Counted from the stretch's first letter, positions 43,356 to 52,042 are shown. The stretch is DNA of 64,000 nucleotides from Mycobacterium sp. OAS707 (GCF_014873705.1 NZ_JADBDS010000005.1:124001-188000), one strand, 5' to 3'. Notes: generated by a model not told the origin, from the sequence alone. Numbers and translations: made by a program.

Positions 43356-43361
43356 AGTATC
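43356..43361 (-). promoter_or_regulatory. -10-like GATACT of a leaderless promoter (hydrolase gene 2)
   Basis: GATACT ends 6 bases before the GTG at 43349 on the minus strand, as in the paralogue at 41539. No ribosome-binding site precedes the GTG. Confidence 0.5.
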
Positions 43362-43442
43362 AAGGTCCCCGGGTGCGGCGCCTTACACGAATTCCCGTCG
43401 GGCACAGCTTCAGTCGCAGCCGGCCGACCCGTCGCCGCGCGA

Positions 43443-44159
43443 TCAGGCCCGGTTGAGGCTGTCGATCAGCGCCTCGATCTTCTGCGCGTCGGCGCGGCTC
43501 ACACCCTGTTCGCTCTCCGCCGCGCTGATCACCTCCGGCGCCAGGTCGGCGATCCCCGCCGTCTCGGCCACACTCAGCGCCGCCCGGTTGCGCGCCACAT
43601 ACAGCCGCTGACCGAGGGTGGCGTCGGGCGATGCCGCGGACCGGGCCATCAGGTCGTCATAGCGGGTGCGCACCAGCCGCAGTGCCTTGATGACCTCGGG
43701 GGCGCCCTGGCTGCTGCGCACCGCGCGCGCCGTGATCGCCTCGAGCTTGCGCAGATCAGCCAGCACCGCCTGTGCGCGGGGTGCGAACGCCGGGTCGCCG
43801 TCGCTGGGCAGGGCGTCGATCGCGGCGACGACATTGCCCATCGCCAGCAGCACCGCGTCGGTGACAAGGGTCGCCGACTCAGACCCGGCGTGAGCCGCAG
43901 CAGAATCAGTGCTTGCGTTCGCCGCGACACCGTCACGCAGCTTCGCCAACGTGCCCGGCGGCCAGCGCGCGACCTGCTCGAGCTTGGCCCTGGTTTTCTC
44001 CCGAGGCCAGGCTCTTCCCTTTTCAAAGGCGACCAGGGCCGGCTGCCCCATGATCTTCAGCCCGGCGATATCACGTTGTGTCAGACCTAATTCCACGCGG
44101 CGGTCAGCAAAAGCCGACCCCGCGCGAAGCACGCTGGGATCGACCGCACTGTCTGCCAT
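43443..44159 (-). CDS. XRE-family transcriptional regulator with two HTH-like parts
   Basis: 238 residues. N-terminal HTH: RRVELGLTQRDIAGLKIMGQ, then LVAFEKGRAWP, near residues 20-60. A central helical region (~95-165) follows. The C-terminal ~60 residues contain a second HTH-like stretch (LYVARNRAALSVAETAGIAD; VISAAESEQGVSRADAQKIE). It lies upstream of and on the same strand as the hydrolase/Esp operon, 93 bases from it, and may control it. It is divergent from the first WhiB-like gene. Confidence 0.75.
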   Translation of the reverse strand: MADSAVDPSVLRAGSAFADRRVELGLTQRDIAGLKIMGQPALVAFEKGRAWPREKTRAKLEQVARWPPGTLAKLRDGVAANASTDSAAAHAGSESATLVTDAVLLAMGNVVAAIDALPSDGDPAFAPRAQAVLADLRKLEAITARAVRSSQGAPEVIKALRLVRTRYDDLMARSAASPDATLGQRLYVARNRAALSVAETAGIADLAPEVISAAESEQGVSRADAQKIEALIDSLNRA

Positions 44160-44367
44160 CGCGCCAGTCTATCGGCATGACGACGCCGTCAACCCGCACC
44201 AGATGTGTTGCCTGGGTGATTCGGCGCTTTCCTTCAGTGCAGAAAACGATACCCACATTCGATTCTGTTCTATCAGGTGATGATTCTGTTCATCGCTTGT
44301 GTTGATTCTGTTTGCGCGCTACGGTTGGTTGCATCGCGAGGCGAGCAGCGCTGTGGGAGGAGTGATC

Positions 44368-44652
44368 GTGACCGTGATGTTCGACAGCCCCGTGACGGTG
44401 ACTGTGACGCCGTGCATGGCAGACCCGGACCGCTGGGACGTCGGTGGTGACGATCCCGAACTCAAAGCGCTGTGCCGAGGCTGCCCACGGCGGTTTCTGT
44501 GCGCCAAGGACGCATTGCAATCCCCTGGCATCGAGGGGATGGTCGCCGGAGTGCACATCCCTGCTGAAGGCAGAGGACGCACCTTCGCACTGCGCCAACT
44601 GCAATCGCTGGCAGCCTACGGCGGCTACGGCTGCCAACCCGAGATCCCGTGA
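44368..44652 (+). CDS. WhiB-like Fe-S regulator, copy 1
   Basis: 94 residues from a GTG at 44368, spaced 7 bases from GGGAGG; other in-frame GTG/ATG codons lie nearby. The four cysteines are in WhiB order: PCMADPDRW, then LCRGCPRRFLC (CxxCx5C). WhiB proteins bind a 4Fe-4S cluster through such cysteines and act with sigma factor. The core ELKALCR.CPRRF.CAKDAL is nearly identical to the copy at 46178, so the two are paralogues. The C-terminal basic region is short. Confidence 0.85.
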   Translation: MTVMFDSPVTVTVTPCMADPDRWDVGGDDPELKALCRGCPRRFLCAKDALQSPGIEGMVAGVHIPAEGRGRTFALRQLQSLAAYGGYGCQPEIP

Positions 44653-45078
44653 CGAACGGGCTCCACACGACATCGAAAGTCGCTTGCAGCCGTCGGGCTG
44701 CGCCTGTGCTCTACGCCAGCACATCCGGCCAGCGGTAGCCACACGCGGCCGCCCGAATGGCCGTCCGCGCTCTGACATTGAAGTGATCAACCACCCTGTG
44801 TAGCAACGCTTTCACGAGCATCACAATTGCGGCCTCCGCGTGCAGATAGCACGTGGCGGCCGCACCGACACCGCAAACGTCGGAACCCTAGTCGATTAAG
44901 GGCCGGCACCCGACGAGACACCGGCCAGGTGGTTGTCTAGCCACGAAATTCGCATTACCCTCGGTATCGGTTGAGCTCCCAGCCAGCCAGACGCGCCGGG
45001 CGCACCCCATCGGGATCGCCACTGCGACGCCGTCCGAGCTGCACAACAAATCCGCGCACGAGACGAGCTGGGGGGACC
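44653..45078. other. 426-base gap without a convincing gene
   Basis: Only short frames occur between the WhiB-like gene and the STAS gene; a frame joined to the STAS gene at its left end is not protein-like. It should contain the STAS gene promoter. Confidence 0.45.
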
Positions 45079-45516
45079 ATGCCATCTGTTGGTACCACCG
45101 CCACCCATCGCAAGACCATTGCTGACACCCGCGGGTGCGGGCGCGCCAGGTTTGAGACGCGCCGGCTATCGGCCAGCCGGCTGGCGATCGCGGTGACCGG
45201 GGAGGTCGACGCGGTCAACGCCCGCCAGTTGGGCCGCTACGTCGAGGCCCACACCGGGATTTCGCGGCAGCTGGTGCTGGATCTGCGTGCCGTCGAGTTC
45301 TTCGGTAGCCAAGGCTTCACCGCGCTCTATTACGTCAGCGTGCACTGCGCGCGCGCCGATGTGGACTGGATCATTCTTGGCAGCCCGTCGGTGCGGCGAC
45401 TGCTGTCGATCTGCGACCCCGACGGCGAACTGCCGCTCGCCGACGATTTGTCCGGCGGGCTGGCCCGCCTGGATCGTCTGGCGCAATGTGGTCAGCACGT
45501 GATGGGGACCAGATAG
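45079..45516 (+). CDS. STAS-domain protein (anti-sigma factor antagonist type)
   Basis: 145 residues from an ATG after GGGGG. The STAS fold is clear: RLAIAVTGEVDAVNARQLGR, then QLVLDLRAVEFFGSQGFTAL, where a Ser (FFGSQG) is at the position phosphorylated in SpoIIAA-type antagonists. A helix/strand series and the C-terminus (VRRLLSICDPDGELPLADDL) follow. It may free a sigma factor from an anti-sigma kinase, but no kinase gene lies nearby. Confidence 0.8.
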   Translation: MPSVGTTATHRKTIADTRGCGRARFETRRLSASRLAIAVTGEVDAVNARQLGRYVEAHTGISRQLVLDLRAVEFFGSQGFTALYYVSVHCARADVDWIILGSPSVRRLLSICDPDGELPLADDLSGGLARLDRLAQCGQHVMGTR

Positions 45517-45664
45517 CGGCGAATCACCGCGTGCCGCAACCTATTTGCCCGGCATTGTCATCGACGGGCGTGTTAGATATTGTGGCCGCGACGTTGCTCG
45601 AGCAGCGGGCAGGGTCGGTGACATCTGGTTCGCACGACCAGGAGCCGCGGCCGATGAGGCGGCA

Positions 45665-45966
45665 TCAACCGTGCACCGCCACAGCGACAGCAGACTGTGG
45701 CGGTGCCGCGCGCAGATCGGGCCACCGCGCCAGTCCGGATACCCAGCCTCTTAACCCTTCGCGATCGGCATAGATCTTGTCCGGGTCGACGCCGTAGGCC
45801 CTGGGCGCCGCGGCGACGACCGGGGCCAAGACCGGCGGCGCGCAACGCGAACCGCTTCGCCGCCGCCCGAACAAGCGGAGTCCGCGGCACACGTTCGACG
45901 GTGGCGTCGCCACTCATCCCCCGCGCCGTCCCGGTACAGCGCTAAACGATAGCGGATCGCTTTCAT
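45665..45966 (-). pseudogene. Possible frameshifted small gene
   Basis: Three minus-strand frames give consecutive plausible pieces: a start MKAIRYRLALYRDGAGDE, then VPRTPLVRAAAKRFALRAAG, then APRAYGVDPDKIYADREGLR and WVSGLARWPDLRAA with a stop at 45665. At least two indels would be needed to join them. The composite has no recognised family. It starts inside the CGATAGC repeat array and is divergent from the second WhiB-like gene. Confidence 0.35.
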
Positions 45967-46143
45967 ATTGCTATCGTATGTGATGGTCAATTCCTGACCG
46001 CATGTCTGCCGCAGTGCCGTTTAAATCGCCCTTACCTGGCCGTTTCGTCCGAGCGACCCCCCATCGCCTCGACCTCGTCGCGCTCCGCTTGCGCTATCGC
46101 AGCGCTATTATTACTCTCGATTTAACGATAGCAATACGATAGC
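45947..46143. repeat. CGATAGC repeat array in a divergent intergenic region
   Basis: Five exact copies of the heptamer CGATAGC or its complement: 45947-45953 (+), 45970-45976 (-), 46093-46099 (-), 46126-46132 (+) and 46137-46143 (+). The last two start 11 bases apart, one helical turn, about 35 bases before the second WhiB-like start. This spacing fits binding sites for a dimeric or repeated regulator. Confidence 0.6.
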
Positions 46144-46177
46144 GCCATCGCGGCGTCCTCGACCTTCAGGGACGGCA

Positions 46178-46456
46178 ATGAACGCAGCACGCGGCACCGC
46201 TCACGGCGGCCCGGCCGACCTCCCGTGGCCGTGCGCAGCCGACCCCGACCGGTGGTTGGAGGCCGGTGACGACCCCGAACTCAAGGCGTTGTGCCGCGCC
46301 TGCCCGCGTCGCTTCCCGTGCGCCAAGGATGCACTGAACACGCCTGCCGCCGTGGGCATGTGGTCGGCGGTGTACCTGCCGCCCGACGGCCGGGCCCGCC
46401 AGTTCGCGCTGCGCCAGCTGCGCTCACTGGTCGCGCACGCCGAAGCCACCGGATGA
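46178..46456 (+). CDS. WhiB-like Fe-S regulator, copy 2
   Basis: 92 residues. Cysteines follow the same plan as copy 1: WPCAADPDRW, then LCRACPRRFPCAKDAL. A basic C-terminal segment (ARQFALRQLRSL) matches the other copy. The two differ mainly in the N-terminus and around the Trp-containing turn (VGMWSAVYLP here). The start lies just after the CGATAGC array, which probably contains its operator. Plasmid- and phage-borne WhiB proteins are common in mycobacteria. Confidence 0.85.
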   Translation: MNAARGTAHGGPADLPWPCAADPDRWLEAGDDPELKALCRACPRRFPCAKDALNTPAAVGMWSAVYLPPDGRARQFALRQLRSLVAHAEATG

Positions 46457-46500
46457 CCCCCGCCCGAACCGATGGCCGACGACCCACGGCGCGAGCTCCG

Positions 46501-47331
46501 CTACTGTGCGCTGCCCGCCGGCCAGCCGGGAAACGCCGGCAGGGTGGGGTAGTCCGACCGCGGGTGCACTCCGGCGGACAGGAACAGCCGATGCTCGCGG
46601 GTGTCGGGCGCCTTCGCCTGGCACTCGTTGGTGTCGTCGACCATCGTCGGCCACTGCGGCGGCGGCCCGTGGAGGTAGGCCGCGGCCGCCATCTCCTCGT
46701 TGATTTTCCAGCCGCCGAACACGTCGTCAACCGGCGCCGGTGCCGGCCCTTTCTGCGGCGGCAGCGATGCTGACCCAGGCGGTGGCGGGGTCAACGCGAG
46801 CCGGAATACGCCGACGGTATCGGTGGGTCGTCGGTTGGGATCGTCGGTTCCATACCTTCCGTCGCCGAGATCGTCGGCGACGCCGTAGAACCAACCGCAG
46901 TACACCGCAACCAGATTGGCGCCCGAGGGCTCGATGCGCAGGATGTGGTAGCGGTCGGTGCCGACCAGCGGGTGAATATTGGCCCGAGGGTTGTGGGGAT
47001 AGTGCGGGGCCGGCGGCGGGGTGCCCGGCGGGGGCAGCACGTGCGCGTAGCCCGGGTACAGGAAGTCCTCGCTGCCCCCGAACGTCACACCCGTGCCCGA
47101 TTCCTGGAAGGCGCGCACCACCACCGCCGGCCCGGTCAGCAGATCGACGCCGGGCTCAGCGCTCCACACCACCCGCACCTGCGCCATCGTTCCGGTCCAG
47201 GGTCCGCTCGGCGGTGGCGGCGGCGCCGGCTGCTGCCCGGGAGTCCCCGAATGACAGGCCGCCACAAGGGCAACCGCGCAACATGCGGCCACCGTGCGCG
47301 CCAGGCGGCGCCGCCGCTGACCGCACGTCAC
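46501..47331 (-). CDS. Lipoprotein paired with a large T7-like substrate
   Basis: 276 residues from a GTG at 47331 overlapping the upstream stop (GTGA). A basic start (RRRRLARTV) is followed by the lipobox ALVAACHSG. The mature part has a Pro-rich spacer (APPPPPSGP) and a beta-rich domain (RVVWSAEPGVDLLTGPAVVV; YHILRIEPSGANLVAVYCGW). It should be anchored outside the membrane. Coupling to the 778-residue gene suggests that they act together, for example as a receptor or an immunity-like partner; no evidence separates these. Confidence 0.78.
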   Translation of the reverse strand: MTCGQRRRRLARTVAACCAVALVAACHSGTPGQQPAPPPPPSGPWTGTMAQVRVVWSAEPGVDLLTGPAVVVRAFQESGTGVTFGGSEDFLYPGYAHVLPPPGTPPPAPHYPHNPRANIHPLVGTDRYHILRIEPSGANLVAVYCGWFYGVADDLGDGRYGTDDPNRRPTDTVGVFRLALTPPPPGSASLPPQKGPAPAPVDDVFGGWKINEEMAAAAYLHGPPPQWPTMVDDTNECQAKAPDTREHRLFLSAGVHPRSDYPTLPAFPGWPAGSAQ

Positions 47332-49664
47332 TTGTGACCCGCTTTCCACGGCTGCGGGTCTTTGATCACGTTGTTGTAGTCGCCGGTGACATGGGTGTCG
47401 ATCAGTCCGGCGTTGTCGGCGCCGACGAACGGCGCCAGCGCGTTGTGCAGGAAGTCGCGGTAATCCTCCGGACCATGCCACTGCATGTGCTCCCTGACGG
47501 GTTGGGGAAGCTGGTCCCAGCCGGCCACCTCCCACCCCCTGCTGGGATCGGCGGGATCCACCGGCCGCAAGAAGGTGTCGGGAGTGAACCCGTCGATCGG
47601 GTGGGTGGCCACGATCCCGGTCAGCGCCTCGCGGTAGGGCGCCTCCCCAGGCATGTCAGGCATCACCGTCGAGGCGCCGACTTTCGGCTCCGGGCCAAGG
47701 ATGACGTCTTTGAGCGCGGTGCCCGCGACGTCGGTGGCCAGTCCGCCGGCCGGCCCACCCACCACGCCGGCGCCGGTGCCCGCGAACTTTGTCGCATATT
47801 CGTAGGCCGATTTCTTCAGGTTGTAGGCGTCGATCGCCTGTTCGGCGGCGTTGATGTGATTGGCGTCCACCGCGTTGTGGGTGCCGATGTCCATCAGCGC
47901 CTGCAGCTTGGCGGCCCGGGCGAGGTCGGCGGTGTTCGACGCCATCGACGGGTCGGCGGCCACCATCTGGGCGTAGTGCTGCTGGTTGGCGGCGATGTCG
48001 CCAATGACCGCACCGTTGAACACATTTGACGCGTCCTTGTCGGTGGACAGCACCGAGAACACCCCCTTGGCGATCGGCAGCGTCGACTGGTCGATGTCGT
48101 GGGCGGTGTCGGGCGGATAGAAGTTCTCCAGCCCCGGCACGTTCTCCTCCCCGGCGATCGCCGGGGCGTAGGGCGCCAGACCCTGAGCGAAACCCTGTGT
48201 CAGCGCCGGGTTGAGCTGCCCGAGAGTCTGATGGCCCGGCAGGTCCAGCAGCGGCCCGGCGTTCTCGCCAAGGTATTTCGAGTACGCGTCGGCGGTCTGG
48301 CCCGCCATCACCGCCTCCGGACCGGTGGTCTGGTTGGTCCAGCTGAACAGCCCAGCCGCGGCCTGGCCGTGGTCGTCCCACGGGTGATGGGTGACCGCAT
48401 CGAGGAACTGACTGGTGGTCATGTCCGGCAGGTACTCGCTGTTGCTGGAGCCGGTGATGATGCCGCGGTCGACCATGTGGTCGCGGCCCGCGCCGGAGAA
48501 GATGGTCTTGATCGTGTCGTCGGCGCTGTGGTCTCCGCCCGACATCCCGGGCCAACCACGGTTGCCCTCTTCGCCGGCCAGCATTTCCGCGCCGCGGCCC
48601 ATCAGCGCGTTGTCGATGTCGCTGTCGTGCTGCAGCGCCGGGCTGCCCTGCTTGACGATGCCGCCGATGACGCCCAGGGCGTCCTTGTTCGGGAAGTCGT
48701 TCATCGCCAACCCCGAGTTCGGATCGATCTTCATCACCGCGCCCGGCTGCGTCAGCGGTCCCTGCATGCTGCGCGGCAACTGGGTCAGCCCGCCGGTGGC
48801 TCGGCTGGTGGAGTCCTCGGTGGCGCCCACCTTCAGCGGGGTTTTCGGGAACGAGACGTTGCGGTTGCTCATCAGCTGCCAGGAGTCGCCGATCAGCCGG
48901 CTGTCCGGGCCCAGCCTGTCCTGCGCGCGCTTGAGGTCCTGCAGCGACATTCCGTTCTGCTGGGCCTGCAGCTGAGAGAGCACCGAGGCCTGCTCGGGGG
49001 TCAGCGGGGCCTTGCCGGCCAGCTGCTCGGGGGTGACGCTTTCCAGCACCCCCTGCACCCGGTTGGCGGCGTTCTTGTCGCCGCCCAGCGCGTCGTGGAC
49101 GTCGTGTTCGGCCTGTTCAGGTGTCTCGACGCCGTGGCTGGCCAGCTCGTCGTCGAGCGCCTGGGCCGACTCGTCGCCGGCGGCGGTCTTGATCGCCTCG
49201 GCCAGCTCCTCATCGGCGACACTGGCACGGGCATGCAGCGCCTGGATGCGGCGCTCGAGCTCGGCGATCTCGTTGTGCAGCCGCACCCGCGAGTCACGGT
49301 CGGCGGGCTCGACGTAGCTGAACGTCTCGGTCTCCGGATCGATCGTGATGCCGTGGCCGGCGGCCTCGGCCTTGATCGCCTCCCAGTCGGCCTTGATGGC
49401 GCGCACTTGTGTTTCGGCGGCGCTGGCGGCGCGCCCGACAGCCTCGGCGTCGGCGGCGTGATTGTTGAGATCCTGACGGATCCGATCGTGGGCGCCCATC
49501 GCGGCATCGTGGGCGGCGCCGTCCCACGGCACCGCGCGCATCACGTCGCCGAAATTGTCAGCCGCCGCGCGGGTGCCCTGCGCACGCGAAATGCACGCCT
49601 GAAACACCGTGTGGATGTCGTCGGGATTCCAGCGTTCGATGTCAGCCAGCGTTAGCCCAGACAC
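47328..49664 (-). CDS. Large WXG100-like/TPR-repeat mycobacterial protein
   Basis: 778 residues. The N-terminal ~100 residues form a WXG100-like hairpin (LADIERWNPDDIHTVFQACI; AVPWDGAAHDAAMGAHDRIR, with W-D-G at the turn), followed by a coiled coil (IAELERRIQALHARASVADE). The middle and C-terminal parts are mostly helical (TADAYSKYLG; AEQAIDAYNLKKSAYEYATK) with a Gly-rich hydrophobic stretch near 690. It resembles mycobacterial proteins annotated as TPR-repeat proteins that sit next to lipoproteins, and T7-exported toxins. No terminal toxin motif is recognised. Confidence 0.75.
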   Translation of the reverse strand: MSGLTLADIERWNPDDIHTVFQACISRAQGTRAAADNFGDVMRAVPWDGAAHDAAMGAHDRIRQDLNNHAADAEAVGRAASAAETQVRAIKADWEAIKAEAAGHGITIDPETETFSYVEPADRDSRVRLHNEIAELERRIQALHARASVADEELAEAIKTAAGDESAQALDDELASHGVETPEQAEHDVHDALGGDKNAANRVQGVLESVTPEQLAGKAPLTPEQASVLSQLQAQQNGMSLQDLKRAQDRLGPDSRLIGDSWQLMSNRNVSFPKTPLKVGATEDSTSRATGGLTQLPRSMQGPLTQPGAVMKIDPNSGLAMNDFPNKDALGVIGGIVKQGSPALQHDSDIDNALMGRGAEMLAGEEGNRGWPGMSGGDHSADDTIKTIFSGAGRDHMVDRGIITGSSNSEYLPDMTTSQFLDAVTHHPWDDHGQAAAGLFSWTNQTTGPEAVMAGQTADAYSKYLGENAGPLLDLPGHQTLGQLNPALTQGFAQGLAPYAPAIAGEENVPGLENFYPPDTAHDIDQSTLPIAKGVFSVLSTDKDASNVFNGAVIGDIAANQQHYAQMVAADPSMASNTADLARAAKLQALMDIGTHNAVDANHINAAEQAIDAYNLKKSAYEYATKFAGTGAGVVGGPAGGLATDVAGTALKDVILGPEPKVGASTVMPDMPGEAPYREALTGIVATHPIDGFTPDTFLRPVDPADPSRGWEVAGWDQLPQPVREHMQWHGPEDYRDFLHNALAPFVGADNAGLIDTHVTGDYNNVIKDPQPWKAGHK

Positions 49665-49825
49665 CCCTCACCTCTTGTTCGCCTTTTCAAAGAGAATCTA
49701 CCGGCCGCCCAACGATGCTCCCGACGGCAATTTGTGCCCCGCGGCGAGCTGACTGGTTTGCCCGTGGGGCGACTCGTGGTCTGGTTGACTGATTCGCCAT
49801 GGGGGCTTTGAGGGGCGGGAACGAT

Positions 49826-50044
49826 ATGTCGGACAACGGGATTGCCGTCGGGACGGCGGTGCGGGTGTATCCGGACACCGACCGGGAACGGCTCGGAACT
49901 GTCGTTGAGGACTTCGGTGAAAGCGCGGGGCAACCGGTCGACGTGGGTGGGCACACCATCGCCGGCGCCGCGCGGCGCTGGGGTGTGCAGCTCGGCGACG
50001 GCGACCTGTTGTTCGTCGACAGCGCCGATCTCGCGCTCGGCTGA
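49826..50044 (+). CDS. Small unknown protein
   Basis: 72 residues from the ATG at 49826 after GAGGGGCGGG; an ATG 27 bases upstream is the alternative. It is beta-rich (GTAVRVYPDTDRERLGTVVE; RWGVQLGDGDLLFVDSADLA) and resembles small SH3-like or KOW-like folds. No family can be named. It precedes the toxin-antitoxin operator region by a few bases. Confidence 0.6.
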   Translation: MSDNGIAVGTAVRVYPDTDRERLGTVVEDFGESAGQPVDVGGHTIAGAARRWGVQLGDGDLLFVDSADLALG

Positions 50045-50059
50045 CCGGACCCCCCTCGC

Positions 50060-50095
50060 GTAGCATTCTGCTACACTCGTTACATATTGCTACAC
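50060..50095. promoter_or_regulatory. Operator-like palindrome and repeat before the antitoxin gene
   Basis: GTAGCA (50060-50065) is inverted at TGCTAC (50069-50074) with a 3-base centre. TGCTACAC then recurs at 50088-50095, a 19-base shift. This lies just upstream of the antitoxin's GGAGGAG site and fits autorepression by the antitoxin or complex. Confidence 0.6.
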
Positions 50096-50106
50096 GAGGA
50101 GGAGGA

Positions 50107-50496
50107 GTGGTGGCCGAAACCGCCGACCGGGTGACCCGCTTCGCCGCCGACCTGCTCGACGCGGCGGCCGCCGAAGGCGCGCGCCAGAGCCGCTCGGCCA
50201 AACAACAGCTCGACCACTGGGCCCGGGTGGGCCGGGCGGTCTCGGCCGGGCAGACCGCGGCGCGCCGGCGAGTGGAGGCCGCGCTGGCCGGCGACCTCGA
50301 GCTGGCAGAGCTGAGCGAGGAGGAGGGCGTGGTGTTCAACGCCGAGATCTCCGCATCGATCGAGGAGCAACTGAGCGCAGGCGACTACGGCCGGGTGCTG
50401 GCCGGGCGCGGTGTCACCACCGTCGCCCTCAACGACAACGGCGAGATCGTCGAGCACCGCCCCGACGGCACCTCGGCCGTGGTGACCGGCCGGTGA
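50107..50496 (+). CDS. ParD-like antitoxin of the zeta-type module
   Basis: 129 residues from GTG at 50107 or 50110, directly after GAGGAGGA. The N-terminal ~50 residues read as a DNA-binding helical part (AETADRVTRFAADLLDAAAA; ARQSRSAKQQLDHWARVGRA). The rest includes VVFNAEISASIEEQLSAGDY and ends in a short beta part (GVTTVALNDNGEIVEHRPDG). The gene lies 37 bases before the zeta-like toxin. In such modules the antitoxin both neutralises the kinase and represses the operon. Confidence 0.75.
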   Translation: MVAETADRVTRFAADLLDAAAAEGARQSRSAKQQLDHWARVGRAVSAGQTAARRRVEAALAGDLELAELSEEEGVVFNAEISASIEEQLSAGDYGRVLAGRGVTTVALNDNGEIVEHRPDGTSAVVTGR

Positions 50497-50533
50497 ACCC
50501 GGCCCCAAGGAAGATCAACGCCGCACCCACGCC

Positions 50534-51112
50534 GTGAACCGGCTCGACCTCGTCGCCGGACCCAACGGCGCCGGTAAGTCGACCTTCGTCGAACTGACCC
50601 TGGCGCCGATGCTGAAAGGCAGCGTGTTCGTCAACGCCGACGAGATCGCCAAAGCGCGCTGGCCTGACGACCCATCGGCCCACGCCTATGAGGCGGCGCT
50701 GATCGCCGCCGAGACCCGCGAGAAGCTGATCGAGCTGGGCCGCTCGTTCATCGCCGAGACGGTGTTCTCCCATCCGTCCAAGCTGGAGCTCATCGACACC
50801 GCCCAAGCCGCCGGGTACACGGTCGCGCTGCATGCACTGCTGATCCCCGAGGAGCTGGCGGTGGCCCGCGTGGACTACCGGGTGCGTGCCGGCGGACACC
50901 CGGTGGCGCAGAATAAAATTCGCGAACGCTACCACCGGCTCTGGCCGCTGGTCGCCGAGGCGATCACCCGCTGCGAACAAGCCACCGTCTACGACAACAG
51001 CGCCATCAAAGGGCCACGGATCGTGGCACAGTTCAACCGCGGCTTCGTCGTCGGCTCTCCCACGTGGCCGACCTGGACACCGCCGGCGTTGCAATCGCGT
51101 TGGCCCGACTGA
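50534..51112 (+). CDS. Zeta-toxin family kinase
   Basis: 192 residues from a GTG. P-loop LVAGPNGAGKSTF near residues 6-17, the substrate/acid motif FVNADEIAKARWPDD near 35-48, and the arginine-rich part VDYRVRAGGHPVAQNKIRER, as in zeta toxins and UDP-N-acetylglucosamine kinases. The C-terminus has TVYDNSAIKGPRIVAQF. Zeta toxins phosphorylate UDP-GlcNAc and block wall synthesis, stabilising plasmids. It pairs with the gene just upstream. Confidence 0.85.
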   Translation: MNRLDLVAGPNGAGKSTFVELTLAPMLKGSVFVNADEIAKARWPDDPSAHAYEAALIAAETREKLIELGRSFIAETVFSHPSKLELIDTAQAAGYTVALHALLIPEELAVARVDYRVRAGGHPVAQNKIRERYHRLWPLVAEAITRCEQATVYDNSAIKGPRIVAQFNRGFVVGSPTWPTWTPPALQSRWPD

Positions 51113-51178
51113 CAATCCGACGCTGCGGCGGCCGTCTGAACGGAGCGCTGCGATGCCACGAGCGCACCTGTGCGTCCG

Positions 51179-51445
51179 CTAATCGGCGGGACGACGGCTG
51201 TCCAAATAGAGCGGAAAGAAGAACTCCCACAACAGTAGGCAGGCGAGAAACCACCTGACTGGTGTGTCGACATCGAATGTGTGGATCGAGAACACGGCGA
51301 GGTTCCGATGCTTCGCCTGCTGCTTCGCATCGCCATACACCCACAGCGCCGTGGCCGGCACCATGACGACAATGACGGCCAGCACGATGGCCGCGCCAGC
51401 TGCATTGGCCGGGGGAATGTGAACGTGCACCGCGTCTCTTTCCAC
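51179..51445 (-). CDS. Small two-helix membrane protein
   Basis: 88 residues from a GTG. Two hydrophobic helices are visible: AAIVLAVIVVMVPATALWVY and FLACLLLWEFFFPLYL, joined by a polar loop with KQQAKHRNLAVFS. No known domain. It converges on the zeta-toxin gene. Confidence 0.6.
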   Translation of the reverse strand: MERDAVHVHIPPANAAGAAIVLAVIVVMVPATALWVYGDAKQQAKHRNLAVFSIHTFDVDTPVRWFLACLLLWEFFFPLYLDSRRPAD

Positions 51446-51574
51446 ATGACGGCTCTAGATCGCCGGAGATCGCAGCATCATCGCCGTGCCGGGGCCCGCG
51501 CGCAACTGGCCCACTCAACGAACAGCAGCTGATCACCCCTTCCTGGTGTCAGAGCCCGGCGAATACTCGGCGCC

Positions 51575-52042
51575 ATGAACTCATCGGCTCCCCTGGCCAA
51601 CCTGATCACACTTGGCGCCCGCGACCTGCCCAGGCTCAAAGAGTTCTACCGCGCCCTGGGCTGGCCGCAGATCATCGACGACGGCGAGTTCGTGGCGTTC
51701 GAGCTTCGCGGCATCGTCCTGGCACTGTTTCCCCTGGTGCAGCTGGCCCGCGACGGGCACACCGAGCCCGAGCCCGTCTCAAGCGGCATCGGCTTCACGA
51801 TCGGCATCAACGTCGACACCGCCGAGGAGGTCGACCGGCTGACCCAGCGCATGCGTAGCGCCGGCGCGCGCGTCACCAAGGAACCCGTCGATGCAGAGTT
51901 CTTCACCGGTCGCTCGGCCTATCTGTGCGACCCGGAGGGCAACTACTTCGAAATCGTTTGGGCCCAACCAGATAACCCCGTGCTGGCCGCAGTTCGCCGC
52001 GCCGCCTGTGGGGCCGCCGCCACGCCCGAGAGCTCCGAATAG
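51575..52042 (+). CDS. VOC (glyoxalase/bleomycin-resistance) superfamily protein
   Basis: 155 residues. It has the paired beta-alpha-beta-beta-beta design: LITLGARDLPRLKEFYRALG, FVAFELRGIVLALFP, then VDTAEEVDRLTQRMRSAGAR and the metal-site-like end FFTGRSAYLCDPEGNYFEIV. The final Glu (YFEIVW) is at the usual metal-ligand position. The substrate cannot be inferred; members include lyases, dioxygenases and resistance proteins. Confidence 0.85.
   Translation: MNSSAPLANLITLGARDLPRLKEFYRALGWPQIIDDGEFVAFELRGIVLALFPLVQLARDGHTEPEPVSSGIGFTIGINVDTAEEVDRLTQRMRSAGARVTKEPVDAEFFTGRSAYLCDPEGNYFEIVWAQPDNPVLAAVRRAACGAAATPESSE

Noticed and set aside
48099..49655. A 518-codon plus-strand frame opposite the large WXG100-like gene
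   Set aside because: Shadow of the minus-strand gene; repetitive Arg/Val/Gly composition without motifs.
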